From NCBI GenBank assembly GCA_937915745.1, contig CALGGJ010000022.1, positions 1-24,089 on the forward strand: 24,089 bases of DNA. Reading direction: 5' to 3'. The stretch is from an uncultured Prevotellaceae bacterium (GTDB taxonomy: Bacteria; Bacteroidota; Bacteroidia; Bacteroidales; Bacteroidaceae). The notes beneath the pieces are model-generated. The model had not been told where the DNA came from. It did not search any database and worked only from the letters and a program-made list of their open reading frames with translations. The translations under genes and the position numbers were made by a program. This document shows positions 1 to 7,963 of this stretch, in pieces (within the stretch, counting starts at the first letter, position 1; each line of letters starts with the position of its first letter).

Positions 1-441
1 GTTGTTCTGAGGTAGCTGAATGGTCACACCCTCTTCCGGAGTAATCTGACCTTGGTTGATACGGTTGGCATAACGGCCGATGGCAGCACCAAAGTCGCTG
101 GTGTTGTTGTAAGGGAAATAGTCTTCGGCCTTGTCGAAACCAAGGACCACATCCTGGAAGTTGCCGTCCTTGTCGGGTACCATGATGCTCACGATACGTC
201 CGCCGAAGTTGGTGATGCTCACCTCCATGCCATTGGCATTCTTCAGCGTGTAGAGCTTGATTTGCTTTGCCTCACCCTGTGCAGGGGCATAGCCTGTGGC
301 TTCATCGTAGGTCGCACCAGTGTAGGTAACGTCGAAGTCGGCTGGGTTGATGCCTGACTTCAGGGCCTCTTCTTTCGTCTCACAGGCACAGAATAATGCA
401 ACTGCTACAGAGCCGATGAGGATTGATTTGAGATTTCTCAT
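1..441 (-). CDS. Aldose 1-epimerase (mutarotase), lipoprotein, partial (3' part outside window)
   Basis: The first 147 codons of a minus-strand gene whose 3' end lies beyond the left edge. The N-terminus MRNLKSILIGSVAVALFCAC has a basic start, a hydrophobic core and a lipobox-like end (cysteine 20 after FCA), so the product is probably a lipoprotein exported to the periplasm or outer membrane. The rest matches the mutarotase family: ITNFGGRIVSIMVPDKDG (about residues 76-93) and a GRYANRI motif near residue 126 correspond to the conserved N-terminal sugar-binding half; the catalytic histidines and glutamate would lie outside the window. Mutarotases interconvert alpha and beta anomers of galactose or glucose. 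It is a paralogue of the cytoplasmic galM at 2341-3426, and the pair brackets galK, which suggests anomer conversion both before and after uptake. A -7 box (492-499) lies about 50 bp upstream. Family is secure; export and exact sugar are inferred. Confidence 0.88.
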   Translation of the reverse strand, partial: MRNLKSILIGSVAVALFCACETKEEALKSGINPADFDVTYTGATYDEATGYAPAQGEAKQIKLYTLKNANGMEVSITNFGGRIVSIMVPDKDGNFQDVVLGFDKAEDYFPYNNTSDFGAAIGRYANRINQGQITPEEGVTIQLPQNN

Positions 442-491
442 AATGCGTTTAGTTTTTATTGTTAATAAATGCGTAATAACACTTCTGACTG

Positions 492-499
492 CAAACTTA
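492..499 (-). promoter_or_regulatory. Bacteroidetes -7 box for the lipoprotein mutarotase
   Basis: On the minus strand the sequence reads TAAGTTTG, an exact match to the TAnnTTTG -7 consensus of the Bacteroidetes housekeeping sigma factor. It would place the transcript start near 485 and leave a leader of about 45 nt before the ATG at 441. No clear -33 TTTG/TTG is seen at the usual 19-23 bp, so this may be a weak or activated promoter. Confidence 0.5.
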
Positions 500-604
500 A
501 TAAAATATAATGAATCATAAAAACATTTTAAGAAAAAAATGTGAGTCAGATGCCAAGAAAAGCCGATTATCATATGTATTTGTATTCTTGGGATGTAAAA
601 CAAG

Positions 605-638
605 ACGAGGGTGAGCCTATTGTTTGACACACCCTCGT
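605..638 (-). terminator. Hairpin terminator downstream of galK and the gene remnant
   Basis: A perfect 9-bp inverted repeat (605-613 with 630-638, ACGAGGGTG/CACCCTCGT) encloses a 16-nt loop. On the minus strand it is followed by CTTGTTTTA, a short T-rich tail. It sits between the galK region and the promoter of the next gene, where an intrinsic terminator for leftward transcription is expected. Confidence 0.6.
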
Positions 639-666
639 GAACCTTGTGTGGAAAATTCCACACTGG

Positions 667-922
667 CTATTCCACCATAACGCGCTTGCTGTCGATTACA
701 TATACATTGCCCTTCATGAGTTCGGACAGAGTGGCTATGCGACCTGTAGGATCAATGATTCGATGACCTGCCGACATTACGGCATCGATATCGAGCGGGT
801 TGATGGCTGTTGGCAGAGGTTCATATATAATCAGAACTATTGACGTTGCCTCCTTCCTCCTTGCATGGCATAGTTGGAGTAAACTCAACTCTGCCCGTGC
901 TTCGTGCGTCAGGTCTCGCCAT
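667..922 (-). pseudogene. Decayed C-terminal fragment of a secreted protein with a T9SS-like sorting tail
   Basis: An open minus-strand frame ending at 667 has the tail HRIIDPTGRIATLSELMKGN followed by VYVIDSKRVMVE. This has the pattern of the C-terminal tails of Bacteroidetes secreted proteins (I-D-x-x-GR, then G-x-Y-V-I, then a basic residue and VMV). The preceding 30 or so codons of that frame do not look protein-like, but the neighbouring frame (821-922) reads MARPDARSTGRVEFTPTMPC and on to EEGGNVNSSDYI before a stop. Joining the two frames near 821-839 gives one plausible chain, so the stretch looks like the frameshifted 3' end of a larger gene whose body has been deleted. An in-frame stop at 931-933 closes the tail frame just upstream. 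No function can be named for the ancestral protein. It lies between galK and the terminator at 605-638. The tail match is by eye only. Confidence 0.45.
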
Positions 923-985
923 GGCAATGATCAGTCAAGCTTATCATTGTTCATTTGGCTTAATGAAAAAGGTTGCTTTGACTTG

Positions 986-2149
986 TTAGTCGCTTAGTTT
1001 GCGTGCGCCATCGCAAATCACGACATCGATCACCTTGCAGTCCTTGCCGAAACGCTCCTTGTACTGCTTCTTGGTTTCTTCGATGAAGGTGGGGTAGAGC
1101 TGTGTGCTCACGAGGTTGATGGTGCATCCGCCAAAGCCGCCTCCCATGATGCGCGAGCCGGCAACACCGCAGTCGCGTGCCATATCGACGAGGAAGTCGA
1201 GTTCTTCACAACTCACTTCGTAGTCTTTCGACAATCCATCGTGGGTCTCGTACATCTTTTCGCCAACTGTTTCGTAGTCACCGGCATTGAGGGCATCGCA
1301 TACTGCAAGCACGCGGTCAACCTCGCCAAGTACATATTTCGCACGACGATAATCTACTGCATCTACCTTGTCGCTAACTGCATCCAAGTCGGTCCAGGTG
1401 CAGTCACGCAAGGTCTCAACTCCTGGTTTGAAGGCCTTGATGGCTTTCACCACGTTTTCACAACTCCGACGGCGGTCGTTGTATGGACTTCCCACAAGTT
1501 CGTGCTTCACGCACGAGTTGATAAGTACCAACTTGTAGCCTTTGGGATTCCATGGGAAATATTCGTGTTCGCCCGAACGGCAGTCGAGACGCATGAGGTT
1601 GCCTTTCTTTCCAAATACTGATGCGAACTGGTCCATGATTCCGCACTTCACTCCTATATAGTTGTGTTCGGTGGACTGACCTACCTTGGCAAGCGTCATT
1701 TTGTCAATCCTGCCACCACCGAAAAGGTCGTTGAGTGCAAAGGCATAGCAACTTTCGAGGGCGGCACTCGATGACATGCCCGAACCCAGGGGCACATCGC
1801 CGGCAAAGGCGGTGTCGAATCCCTCAACGGGTACTCCCAGCTTCATCATCTCTCTTGCTACACCGAAGATATAGCGGAAGTGGGTGGCGCGTGGACCTTT
1901 CTCGTCGTCAAGGGCAAATTCATAGTAGTCTTTTAAATCGATGGAATAGGCGCGTATGGTGCGTGTCCCATTGGGCTTGATTTCAGCAATCATGCCTTGC
2001 TGTACTGCTCCAGGAAATACGAACCCTCCATTGTAGTCGGTGTGTTCGCCGATAAGGTTGATACGTCCGGGTGCTGCATAAATTGTTCCGGTTGTGCCGT
2101 CGAAATGTTTGATGAAACGGCTGCGTACATCGTCGATAGTTAGTTTCAT
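986..2149 (-). CDS. galK: Galactokinase
   Basis: Cytoplasmic GHMP-family kinase that phosphorylates alpha-D-galactose to galactose-1-phosphate with ATP, the first committed step of the Leloir pathway. The 387-residue length is standard. The galactokinase signature GRINLIGEHTDY is at residues 28-39; the ATP-binding glycine loop PLGSGMSSSAALE is at 120-132; the catalytic aspartate is D173 in GIMD; the third GHMP motif GSRIMGGGFGGC is at 331-342. The ATG at 2149 gives the normal N-terminus for the family. galM lies 191 bp upstream on the same strand. No galT, galE or GalP-type transporter is present in the window, so the rest of the pathway must be elsewhere. The gap in front of it holds a copy of an element also found in front of galM (see 2150-2340). 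Confidence 0.97.
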   Translation of the reverse strand: MKLTIDDVRSRFIKHFDGTTGTIYAAPGRINLIGEHTDYNGGFVFPGAVQQGMIAEIKPNGTRTIRAYSIDLKDYYEFALDDEKGPRATHFRYIFGVAREMMKLGVPVEGFDTAFAGDVPLGSGMSSSAALESCYAFALNDLFGGGRIDKMTLAKVGQSTEHNYIGVKCGIMDQFASVFGKKGNLMRLDCRSGEHEYFPWNPKGYKLVLINSCVKHELVGSPYNDRRRSCENVVKAIKAFKPGVETLRDCTWTDLDAVSDKVDAVDYRRAKYVLGEVDRVLAVCDALNAGDYETVGEKMYETHDGLSKDYEVSCEELDFLVDMARDCGVAGSRIMGGGFGGCTINLVSTQLYPTFIEETKKQYKERFGKDCKVIDVVICDGARKLSD

Positions 2150-2340
2150 TGATAATTGAGTTTAATGGTTTAATGGTTTAATTGTTTAACAGTTTTGGAA
2201 GCCTCCATACCCCACGCGGACTCTCCTGCCAGAAAAGGGGAGTACCCCGCAGAGGGGAGCCACCCCCTCACAGCCAACCACGCAAGAGTTATCCAGACCC
2301 GACGTCCCTCTCGGTCAATTGGCCTAACTACAACGTTGGG
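2150..2340 (-). repeat. Intergenic element copy A, leader of galK
   Basis: The whole gap between the galM stop and the galK start. Read on the minus strand it begins with CAACGTTGTAGTTAGGCCAA, continues through GACCGAGAGGGACGTCGGG, a G/C-rich middle with a CTCTCC...GGGGAG inverted repeat, and ends in AT-rich TTAAACAATTAAACCATTAA before the ATG. Copy B in front of galM (3427-3668) has the same order of blocks: CAACGTT-T-GTTA-GGC-AAT-GACCGA, GTCGGG-C-GGATA, TGAGGGG, a hairpin centred on GGGAGTAC, then TTAAACAATTAAACT and ATTATCA. The alignment was made by eye. It could be a dispersed intergenic repeat or a shared regulatory leader. No TAnnTTTG box is visible in it. Confidence 0.6.
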
Positions 2341-3426
2341 TTATTCTACTCCGAACTTGTAAATGGTTTTCTGTGTATATTTCTCTCCGGGACAGAGTGT
2401 CACCGATGGGAAATAAGGGCGATTTGGACTGTCGGGGAAGTGCTGCGCCTCGAAGCATATCGCGCTACGGCGTGGATATGTCGCACCATGTGTTCCTGGC
2501 TGACCTGTACCCCAGTTGTCGGTATAGCATTGAACTCCGGGTTCAGTTGTCCATACTTCCATCGTACGTCCTGTGTGTGGTTCAACTATTTTTGCAGCAA
2601 AACTGAGTTCACCCGCTTCTTTCTTGTTGAGAACATAGCAGTGGTCGTAGCCAGCACCGTTTTTTATCTGTACATGGTCGGCATCGATATCACGCCCTAT
2701 AGGCTTAGGTTGGCGAAAATCGAATGGGGTACCTTCAACTGTGTCGATTGTCCCGAGTGGAATGGCTCCCGGGTCGATGGGGATGTAGTGGTCGGCGTTT
2801 ATCTCGCATATCAGGTCTTCGATGGTCGGTGTGGGATTGGCTATACCAGCGAGTGCGAAGTATCCATGATTTGTGAGGTTGATAATTGTCTTTTTGTCAG
2901 TGGTAGCTTCATAGTCAATCACAAGGGCGTTGTCGTCGTTGAACGTAAATGTGACTGTGATGTCGAGACGTCCGGGGAATCCCTCTTCCATGTCTTGAGA
3001 GATAAGGTGCAACTTCAGTGTCTGGGCATCTGATTGTTGTGCATCCCACACACGGGCATGGAATCCTGTAGGACCTCCGTGCAAGTGATTCTCGCCGTTG
3101 TTTATGGCCAATGCATATTCTTTGCCATCGAGGGTGAAACGTCCTTTGCAGATACGGTTGCCATAGCGGCCGATGAGTGTGCTGAGGAATGGCTCGGGCT
3201 TGTTTATCACATCCTTGATGTTGTCATGCCCCATAATTACGTTTGAAACATTGCCATTGCGGTCGGGAACCATAATGGCAACCATTGCACCACCATAATT
3301 GGTAATAGATACTTCGTAACCTTGCTTGTTGCGTAACGTGAACAAGTCGGTTTGCTTTCCTTGAACTGTAGCTTGATAATCTTCGCGCTTCAAGCCAGAT
3401 AGATTTTTAGTTATGTTTTCGCTCAT
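2341..3426 (-). CDS. galM: Aldose 1-epimerase (mutarotase), cytoplasmic
   Basis: Catalyses alpha/beta anomer interconversion of galactose (and glucose), supplying the alpha-galactose that galactokinase needs. 361 residues, normal for the family, with no signal peptide, so it should be cytoplasmic. Motifs in order: ITNYGGAMVAIMVPDRNG (41-58), GRYGNR (86-91), NHLHGG (113-118) with H116 the substrate-binding histidine, NLTNHGYF (183-190) with H187 as catalytic acid, and FEAQHFPDSPN (325-335) with E326 as catalytic base. All key residues are present. galK follows on the same strand and folC precedes it, each separated by a copy of the same intergenic element. The first 20 or so residues are a short extension before the sugar-binding beta-sandwich. 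The lipoprotein paralogue at the left edge shares the same motifs, so this is one of two mutarotases. Confidence 0.95.
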   Translation of the reverse strand: MSENITKNLSGLKREDYQATVQGKQTDLFTLRNKQGYEVSITNYGGAMVAIMVPDRNGNVSNVIMGHDNIKDVINKPEPFLSTLIGRYGNRICKGRFTLDGKEYALAINNGENHLHGGPTGFHARVWDAQQSDAQTLKLHLISQDMEEGFPGRLDITVTFTFNDDNALVIDYEATTDKKTIINLTNHGYFALAGIANPTPTIEDLICEINADHYIPIDPGAIPLGTIDTVEGTPFDFRQPKPIGRDIDADHVQIKNGAGYDHCYVLNKKEAGELSFAAKIVEPHTGRTMEVWTTEPGVQCYTDNWGTGQPGTHGATYPRRSAICFEAQHFPDSPNRPYFPSVTLCPGEKYTQKTIYKFGVE

Positions 3427-3668
3427 TTTGATAATTGATAATAGAGTTTAATTGTTTAATGTTTATGAGTTTAGAGAGCCTCTCTCTGTGGATACTCCCT
3501 CTCCCCCCCTCTTTAGGGAGTACGAGTGGGAAGAACCCGATTTTGTCCCCCTCAGTCCCCTATGAGGATAACGTGGACAATCTATCCGGTCCCGACACCC
3601 CTTCGGTCATTCGCCTTAACGAAAACGTTGACTCCGCAAATAAAGTCATTTTTTCGTTAACGTGCAAA
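3427..3668 (-). repeat. Intergenic element copy B, leader of galM
   Basis: The gap between the folC stop and the galM start. It carries the same ordered blocks as 2150-2340: on the plus strand CCCGACACCCCTTCGGTCAT and GCCTTAACGAAAACGTTG match CCCGACGTCCCTCTCGGTCA and GCCTAACTACAACGTTG of copy A. It has a perfect 8-bp inverted repeat TACTCCCT/AGGGAGTA (3493-3500 with 3515-3522, 14-nt loop); copy A has an imperfect version at the same relative place. The distance from the shared AACGTTG to the following start codon is similar in both copies (about 183 and 198 nt). Confidence 0.6.
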
Positions 3669-4940
3669 TTATTTGGCATCGATTGTTGATATTCGGCGTT
3701 TTTTTTCTATATAACACATCAAATCAGCAACTACATAGCTACTTCCTCCGACAAAAACCAAGTCAGAACGGTCGGCTTCCGTAAGTGCCGAATCGAATGC
3801 TTCGTCCACGGTGCTGAACGTTTTTCCAAACAATCGGTTTTTTTGAGCCAACTCTGCAAGTTCAATACTTGACATTGACCTTCGCACCGATGCTTGGCAA
3901 AAATAATAAGTGGCATCGTGCGGCATCAGAGCCAAGACTCCGTTCACATCTTTGTCGCTTACCATTCCAATGACGATACGCAATCTTTTGCATTTCTCAT
4001 CGCGAAGTTGTTTCGCTACATACGCCATTCCTCCAACATTGTGTCCAGTGTCACAAATCACCTTTGGTTTTTGTCGTAGTGTCTGCCATCGTCCCATCAA
4101 ACCTGTATTTCTCGTCACATGAAGCAAGCCGTGCCTTATATGCTCTTCGCTAATCGCATAGCCTATTTCAATCAGTTTAGACACGGCACAAAGTATTGTC
4201 TGCTTATTCTTTACTTGACAGGCTCCCTTCAGCTCAAACTCGTAAGACTTGTCTCCGCTGTATTCTTCTGCAAAACAGATAGGCGCGTCTTGCGCCTTGG
4301 CTTCAGCCAAAAACACAGGACGCGTCTCGATGGTTACCTCTCCTATGACAACAGGCACTCCTGGCTTTATTATTCCAGATTTCTCGTGTGCTATCTGTCC
4401 GAGGGTGTTACCCAATAGTTCTGTATGGTCGAAACTTATGTTGGTTATGATTGACAGGTCGGGGATTATTATGTTGGTACAATCGAGGCGACCACCAAGA
4501 CCAACCTCTATTATTGCAACATCCACATCTTTTTCGGCAAAATATTTGAAGGCCATTGCCGTAGTCAGTTCGAAGAATGTAGGGTGGAGTGGTTCAAAGA
4601 AAACACGTTCGGTATCAATGAAATTCATCACATACTGTTTCGACACTTTTTTCCCGTTTACACGTATCCGCTCTCTGAAATCTACCAGGTGTGGCGATGT
4701 GAACAGTCCGACTCTGTATCCGGCTTCTTGTAGAATGGAAGCTATTGTATGAGAACATGAACCTTTTCCGTTGGTTCCAGCAACATGAATTGTATGAAAC
4801 CGATGATGAGGATGCCCGAAGTGTTCATCCATAATTAGGGTGTTTGCCAGCCCTTCCTTGTATGCACCTGTGCCGATGTTCTGAAACATTGGCACTTGTG
4901 AGAACAGGTAATGAGTGTATTGGCTGAAGTCTTTGCCCAT
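3669..4940 (-). CDS. folC: Folylpolyglutamate synthase / dihydrofolate synthase
   Basis: Mur-ligase-like enzyme that joins glutamate to dihydropteroate and extends the polyglutamate tail of folates, using ATP in the cytoplasm. 423 residues, close to the usual length for FolC. The ATP-binding P-loop AGTNGKGS is at residues 54-61; the TSPHLVDFRERIRVNG segment (81-96) and EVGLGGRLDCTNI (145-157) are family hallmarks; ISFDHTELLGNT (168-179) and HEKSGIIKPG (185-194) complete the Mur-type core; DTGHNVGG (297-304) corresponds to the DGAHN motif of the C-terminal domain, with a T in place of the usual G/A. It lies 36 bp behind dnaJ and is the last gene of the tightly spaced run that starts at hisH. 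Whether it has one or both activities cannot be told from sequence. Confidence 0.95.
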   Translation of the reverse strand: MGKDFSQYTHYLFSQVPMFQNIGTGAYKEGLANTLIMDEHFGHPHHRFHTIHVAGTNGKGSCSHTIASILQEAGYRVGLFTSPHLVDFRERIRVNGKKVSKQYVMNFIDTERVFFEPLHPTFFELTTAMAFKYFAEKDVDVAIIEVGLGGRLDCTNIIIPDLSIITNISFDHTELLGNTLGQIAHEKSGIIKPGVPVVIGEVTIETRPVFLAEAKAQDAPICFAEEYSGDKSYEFELKGACQVKNKQTILCAVSKLIEIGYAISEEHIRHGLLHVTRNTGLMGRWQTLRQKPKVICDTGHNVGGMAYVAKQLRDEKCKRLRIVIGMVSDKDVNGVLALMPHDATYYFCQASVRRSMSSIELAELAQKNRLFGKTFSTVDEAFDSALTEADRSDLVFVGGSSYVVADLMCYIEKKRRISTIDAK

Positions 4941-4976
4941 TTTGAAAAATCGCAGGAGTTATCAGTTCAGGAAATA

Positions 4977-6125
4977 TTATTCGAATAAAGACTTAAACTT
5001 ACGACAAATTTTTTCTTTTATGCTGTCGGTCGGCACGAAGTTGTCGCTTGTCGCCAGTTTCTGTATTGCCTCCTTCTCTTCTTTGTTTATAGTTTCAGGC
5101 ACATAGATGCTTATATTAATAATCTCATCGCCTCGCATACCTTTGTTGTAGCCTTGTACCTCGGGTATTCCCTTCCCCCGCAATCTGAGCTCTGTACCTG
5201 GCTGTGTTCCAGGTGTGATAGTTATCTTTGCTTTTCCTTCTACGGTTGGTACTTCAACTGTTCCACCAAGGATAGCTGTCGGAATAGGAAGCACAAGATT
5301 GTATATTAGGTTGTTACCGCTACGAGTCAATTGTTCGTCGGTTTTCTCTTTGATGATGATCTTCAGGTCTCCATTTACTCCTTTGTGTCTGCCTGCACCT
5401 CCCTTCCCTGGAACGTTCAGAACCATATTGTCGGCTAATCCTGCAGGGAATTTCACCTCGACGATATCTTCACCCATAACAATGCCTTCGCCTCCGCAGT
5501 GCTGACATTTGTTTTTTATGACGGTTCCTTCGCCATGACACTCAGGGCATACTGTCTGTGTCTGCATCATGCCAAGGAAACTCTGTTGCGTCTTTATTAC
5601 ATATCCGTTCCCTTTACATGTAGGACATGTATCAGCCTTGCCATCTTCTGCACCGCTGCCATGACAATGTTCGCATGTCATGTGTTTGCGCAGTTTGAAT
5701 TTCTTGGTTGTTCCGTTTACTATTTCGTTTAGGGTCAATTCCACCTTAAGCCGTTGGTCTTGTCCCTTGAACGTAGGCTTTGATGCGCGTCGTGAACCGG
5801 AGAAACCTCCGAACCCCCCGAACCCTCCGCTTATGATGTCGCCAAACATCGAGAAGATGTCGTTGATGTCCATGCCTTGTTCGCCAAATCCACTTGCTCC
5901 GCTCACGCCCTCATGCCCATATATGTCATACCGTTGGCGCTTTTCCGGGTCGCGCAGTATATCGTATGCTTCAGCTGCTTCTTTAAACTTGGATTCTGCT
6001 TCGGAATTTCCAGGATTGCGGTCAGGATGATATTTGATGGCCATCCTTTTATATGCCGTTTTTATTTCATCGGCACTTGCAGTACGTTCCACTCCAAGAA
6101 TCTCATAGTAGTCTCTTTTTGTCAT
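4977..6125 (-). CDS. dnaJ: Chaperone protein DnaJ
   Basis: Hsp40 co-chaperone that delivers unfolded proteins to DnaK and stimulates its ATPase. 382 residues with full type I architecture: J domain 1-70 with the essential HPD at 33-35; Gly/Phe-rich linker about 75-112 (GFGGFGGFSG); four CxxCxGxG zinc-finger repeats with cysteines 151/154, 167/170, 193/196 and 207/210; then the two substrate-binding beta domains. The grpE stop lies 9 bp upstream, so the two are surely co-transcribed; dnaK is not in the window. folC follows after 36 bp. I see no separate heat-shock promoter or CIRCE operator in front of the pair. Confidence 0.98.
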   Translation of the reverse strand: MTKRDYYEILGVERTASADEIKTAYKRMAIKYHPDRNPGNSEAESKFKEAAEAYDILRDPEKRQRYDIYGHEGVSGASGFGEQGMDINDIFSMFGDIISGGFGGFGGFSGSRRASKPTFKGQDQRLKVELTLNEIVNGTTKKFKLRKHMTCEHCHGSGAEDGKADTCPTCKGNGYVIKTQQSFLGMMQTQTVCPECHGEGTVIKNKCQHCGGEGIVMGEDIVEVKFPAGLADNMVLNVPGKGGAGRHKGVNGDLKIIIKEKTDEQLTRSGNNLIYNLVLPIPTAILGGTVEVPTVEGKAKITITPGTQPGTELRLRGKGIPEVQGYNKGMRGDEIINISIYVPETINKEEKEAIQKLATSDNFVPTDSIKEKICRKFKSLFE

Positions 6126-6134
6126 AATGTAGGA

Positions 6135-6692
6135 TTAGTTGGCTACAACTACTTTTGCAAACCTTATTACTTTGTCATTGAGAGTGTAGCCTTTGTTTAT
6201 GCAATCAACAACTTTCCCTTTTTGTTCTTCGTTCAGACTTGGTATCATCGTGACAGCTTCATGATAGTTTACATCGAAATCTTTGTCTTTGGTATCAATT
6301 GGCTCAACTCCCTGTGACTTCAAATACTTCATGAATTTGTCAATGATGAGGTCAACTCCCTCTTTCACCGCTGCCAGTTCCGTGGCTTGATTTATTTGTT
6401 GCTGGGCACGTTCCAAATCATCGATTACTGGCAGAAGTGCGGTCAGTACTTTCTCTCCGCCATTGAGTATCAACTCAGCCTTCTCTTTCATAACGCGACG
6501 TCGGTAGTTGTCGAACTCAGCAACCTGACGCAGATACTTGTCATTTAGTTCTGCAATCTTTTCGTTGGCAATATCAAGCTCTGATTTATCCTCTTGAGAC
6601 GTTTCCTTGTCTGCAGGTTCAGTACTAACTTCGTCGGTCTGTTTCTTTTCTTCCTCAGGGTCTTCAATCTTTATTTCCTTGTTTTCTTTCAT
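6135..6692 (-). CDS. grpE: Nucleotide exchange factor GrpE
   Basis: Releases ADP from DnaK and so resets the Hsp70 cycle. 185 residues. The first 40 residues are very charged and probably disordered; a long helix follows, with the hallmark RQVAEFDNYRRR at 55-66 and LLPVIDDLERA at 86-96; the C-terminal beta domain ends in VIRFAKVVVAN, typical of the family. dnaJ follows after 9 bp. The lysA stop lies 65 bp upstream. That short gap holds a TTCAAC/GTTGAA inverted repeat (near 6696-6725) but no TAnnTTTG box and no CIRCE, so transcription may come from the upstream lys/his run or from a promoter type I cannot recognise. Confidence 0.96.
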   Translation of the reverse strand: MKENKEIKIEDPEEEKKQTDEVSTEPADKETSQEDKSELDIANEKIAELNDKYLRQVAEFDNYRRRVMKEKAELILNGGEKVLTALLPVIDDLERAQQQINQATELAAVKEGVDLIIDKFMKYLKSQGVEPIDTKDKDFDVNYHEAVTMIPSLNEEQKGKVVDCINKGYTLNDKVIRFAKVVVAN

Positions 6693-6757
6693 TGTTCAAC
6701 TGTTTTGGTTTTATCATCGTTGAATGCAAAGAGTGTGCCACAGATGTGCTTCGTGTG

Positions 6758-7924
6758 TCAATTTGTCATAATGTCGTTAACTGAATAACTTTTTGGCAAA
6801 CTTCTGCAATTATAAGCAGATGCCATCGTTTCGCCGTATGCACCGGCTGACATAATTGCTACTATGTCGCCCCGTTGTGTATGTGGCAATTGCATGTTTA
6901 CAGCAAATGTGTCGCTCGATTCACATATAGGTCCTACCACATCATAGGTCTCTGTAGGTTTGTCACTGCTTATATTCACTATTTTATGGTGGGCACCGTA
7001 AAGTGCAGGCCTGATGAGTTCTGTCATGCCCGCATCCAATATCACAAACTTCTTATTGGTGTTGTCTTTCACATACAGCACTTGCGAAATAAGCTTTCCA
7101 CATTGTGCTACAATTGCTCTTCCAAGTTCGAAATGCAGTTGCTGTCCTTCGTGTAGTTTGATATTCTTTCTGAAAATCTCGAAATACTCTTTGAAGTTGG
7201 GTATTTGGTTCGTTTCAGGGGCATTATAATCAATACCAAGTCCGCCGCCTACATTTATTATTTTCATGCTTACACCTTTTGTGTCGAGCACATCCTGTAA
7301 CTCATTTATCCTGTTACATAAGGCAATAAAGTCGTCCATTACTAAAATCTGACTGCCTATGTGAAAGTGCAGTCCTATCAGGTTTATGTTGGTCATATCA
7401 CGTGCCGATTCAATGACATCAAACATGTGTGCCATATCTATGCCGAACTTGTTGTCTGAAAGTCCTGTCACAATGTTAGCGTGCGTGTGTGCTCCGACGT
7501 TTGGATTGATGCGAAGGCAGATGTCGGCTTTAATTCCCAATTCAGCTGCTATCAGGTTGATGATGTCGAGTTCGGGAAGACTCTCGACATTGAAACAACC
7601 AATACCTTTATTTAGCCCGAGACGAATCTCCCAGTCTGCTTTCCCAACTCCTGAAAAAACAATTGTCTTAGGATCAAACCCCATGCTGCAAGCCACTTCA
7701 ATCTCTCCTCCGCTCACACAGTCTATCCCCAGACCTGCTGCCAGGATATGTCGAAGTACAATTGGGTTGGCATTAGCCTTTATGGCATAGTGCATCACAT
7801 ATCGAGAATCTTTCAGCATCTCGTGGTTTAGCTTTTTAAGAGTCTTTTGTAGCAAAGCCTCATCATATAAGTAATATGGTGTGGCAAATCGTTTATATTT
7901 CTCTGCTAGCGTCTTTGTTGTCAT
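6758..7924 (-). CDS. lysA: Diaminopimelate decarboxylase
   Basis: PLP enzyme of fold type III that decarboxylates meso-diaminopimelate to L-lysine, the last step of lysine synthesis. 388 residues, slightly shorter than many family members. The PLP Schiff-base lysine is K49 in HYAIKANANP; HIGSQ is at 188-192; the phosphate-binding glycine loop GGGLG is at 226-230; ELGR (266-269) and the C-terminal GPICESSDTF (331-340) carry the substrate-contacting residues, including the catalytic C334-E335 pair. lysC lies 39 bp upstream on the same strand, so the two act at the start and the end of the same pathway. The absence of a preceding lysine-type riboswitch is notable; none is expected in this group. 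Confidence 0.95.
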   Translation of the reverse strand: MTTKTLAEKYKRFATPYYLYDEALLQKTLKKLNHEMLKDSRYVMHYAIKANANPIVLRHILAAGLGIDCVSGGEIEVACSMGFDPKTIVFSGVGKADWEIRLGLNKGIGCFNVESLPELDIINLIAAELGIKADICLRINPNVGAHTHANIVTGLSDNKFGIDMAHMFDVIESARDMTNINLIGLHFHIGSQILVMDDFIALCNRINELQDVLDTKGVSMKIINVGGGLGIDYNAPETNQIPNFKEYFEIFRKNIKLHEGQQLHFELGRAIVAQCGKLISQVLYVKDNTNKKFVILDAGMTELIRPALYGAHHKIVNISSDKPTETYDVVGPICESSDTFAVNMQLPHTQRGDIVAIMSAGAYGETMASAYNCRSLPKSYSVNDIMTN

Positions 7925-7963
7925 GTTGTGTGTTATGTGTGATGTGTCGTGGGTTGTGTAAGG

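Noticed and set aside
637..997. Short plus-strand open frames in the galK downstream gap
   Set aside because: No protein-like composition and no promoter; the minus-strand remnant explains the region better.
2182..3033. A 283-codon plus-strand open frame opposite galM
   Set aside because: It lies mostly antisense to a gene with all mutarotase motifs, and its translation is rich in Cys and Trp without any domain pattern. It is a shadow frame.
6693..6757. CIRCE operator before grpE
   Set aside because: No TTAGCACTC/GAGTGCTAA pair; only a short TTCAAC/GTTGAA repeat with an 18-nt spacer is present.
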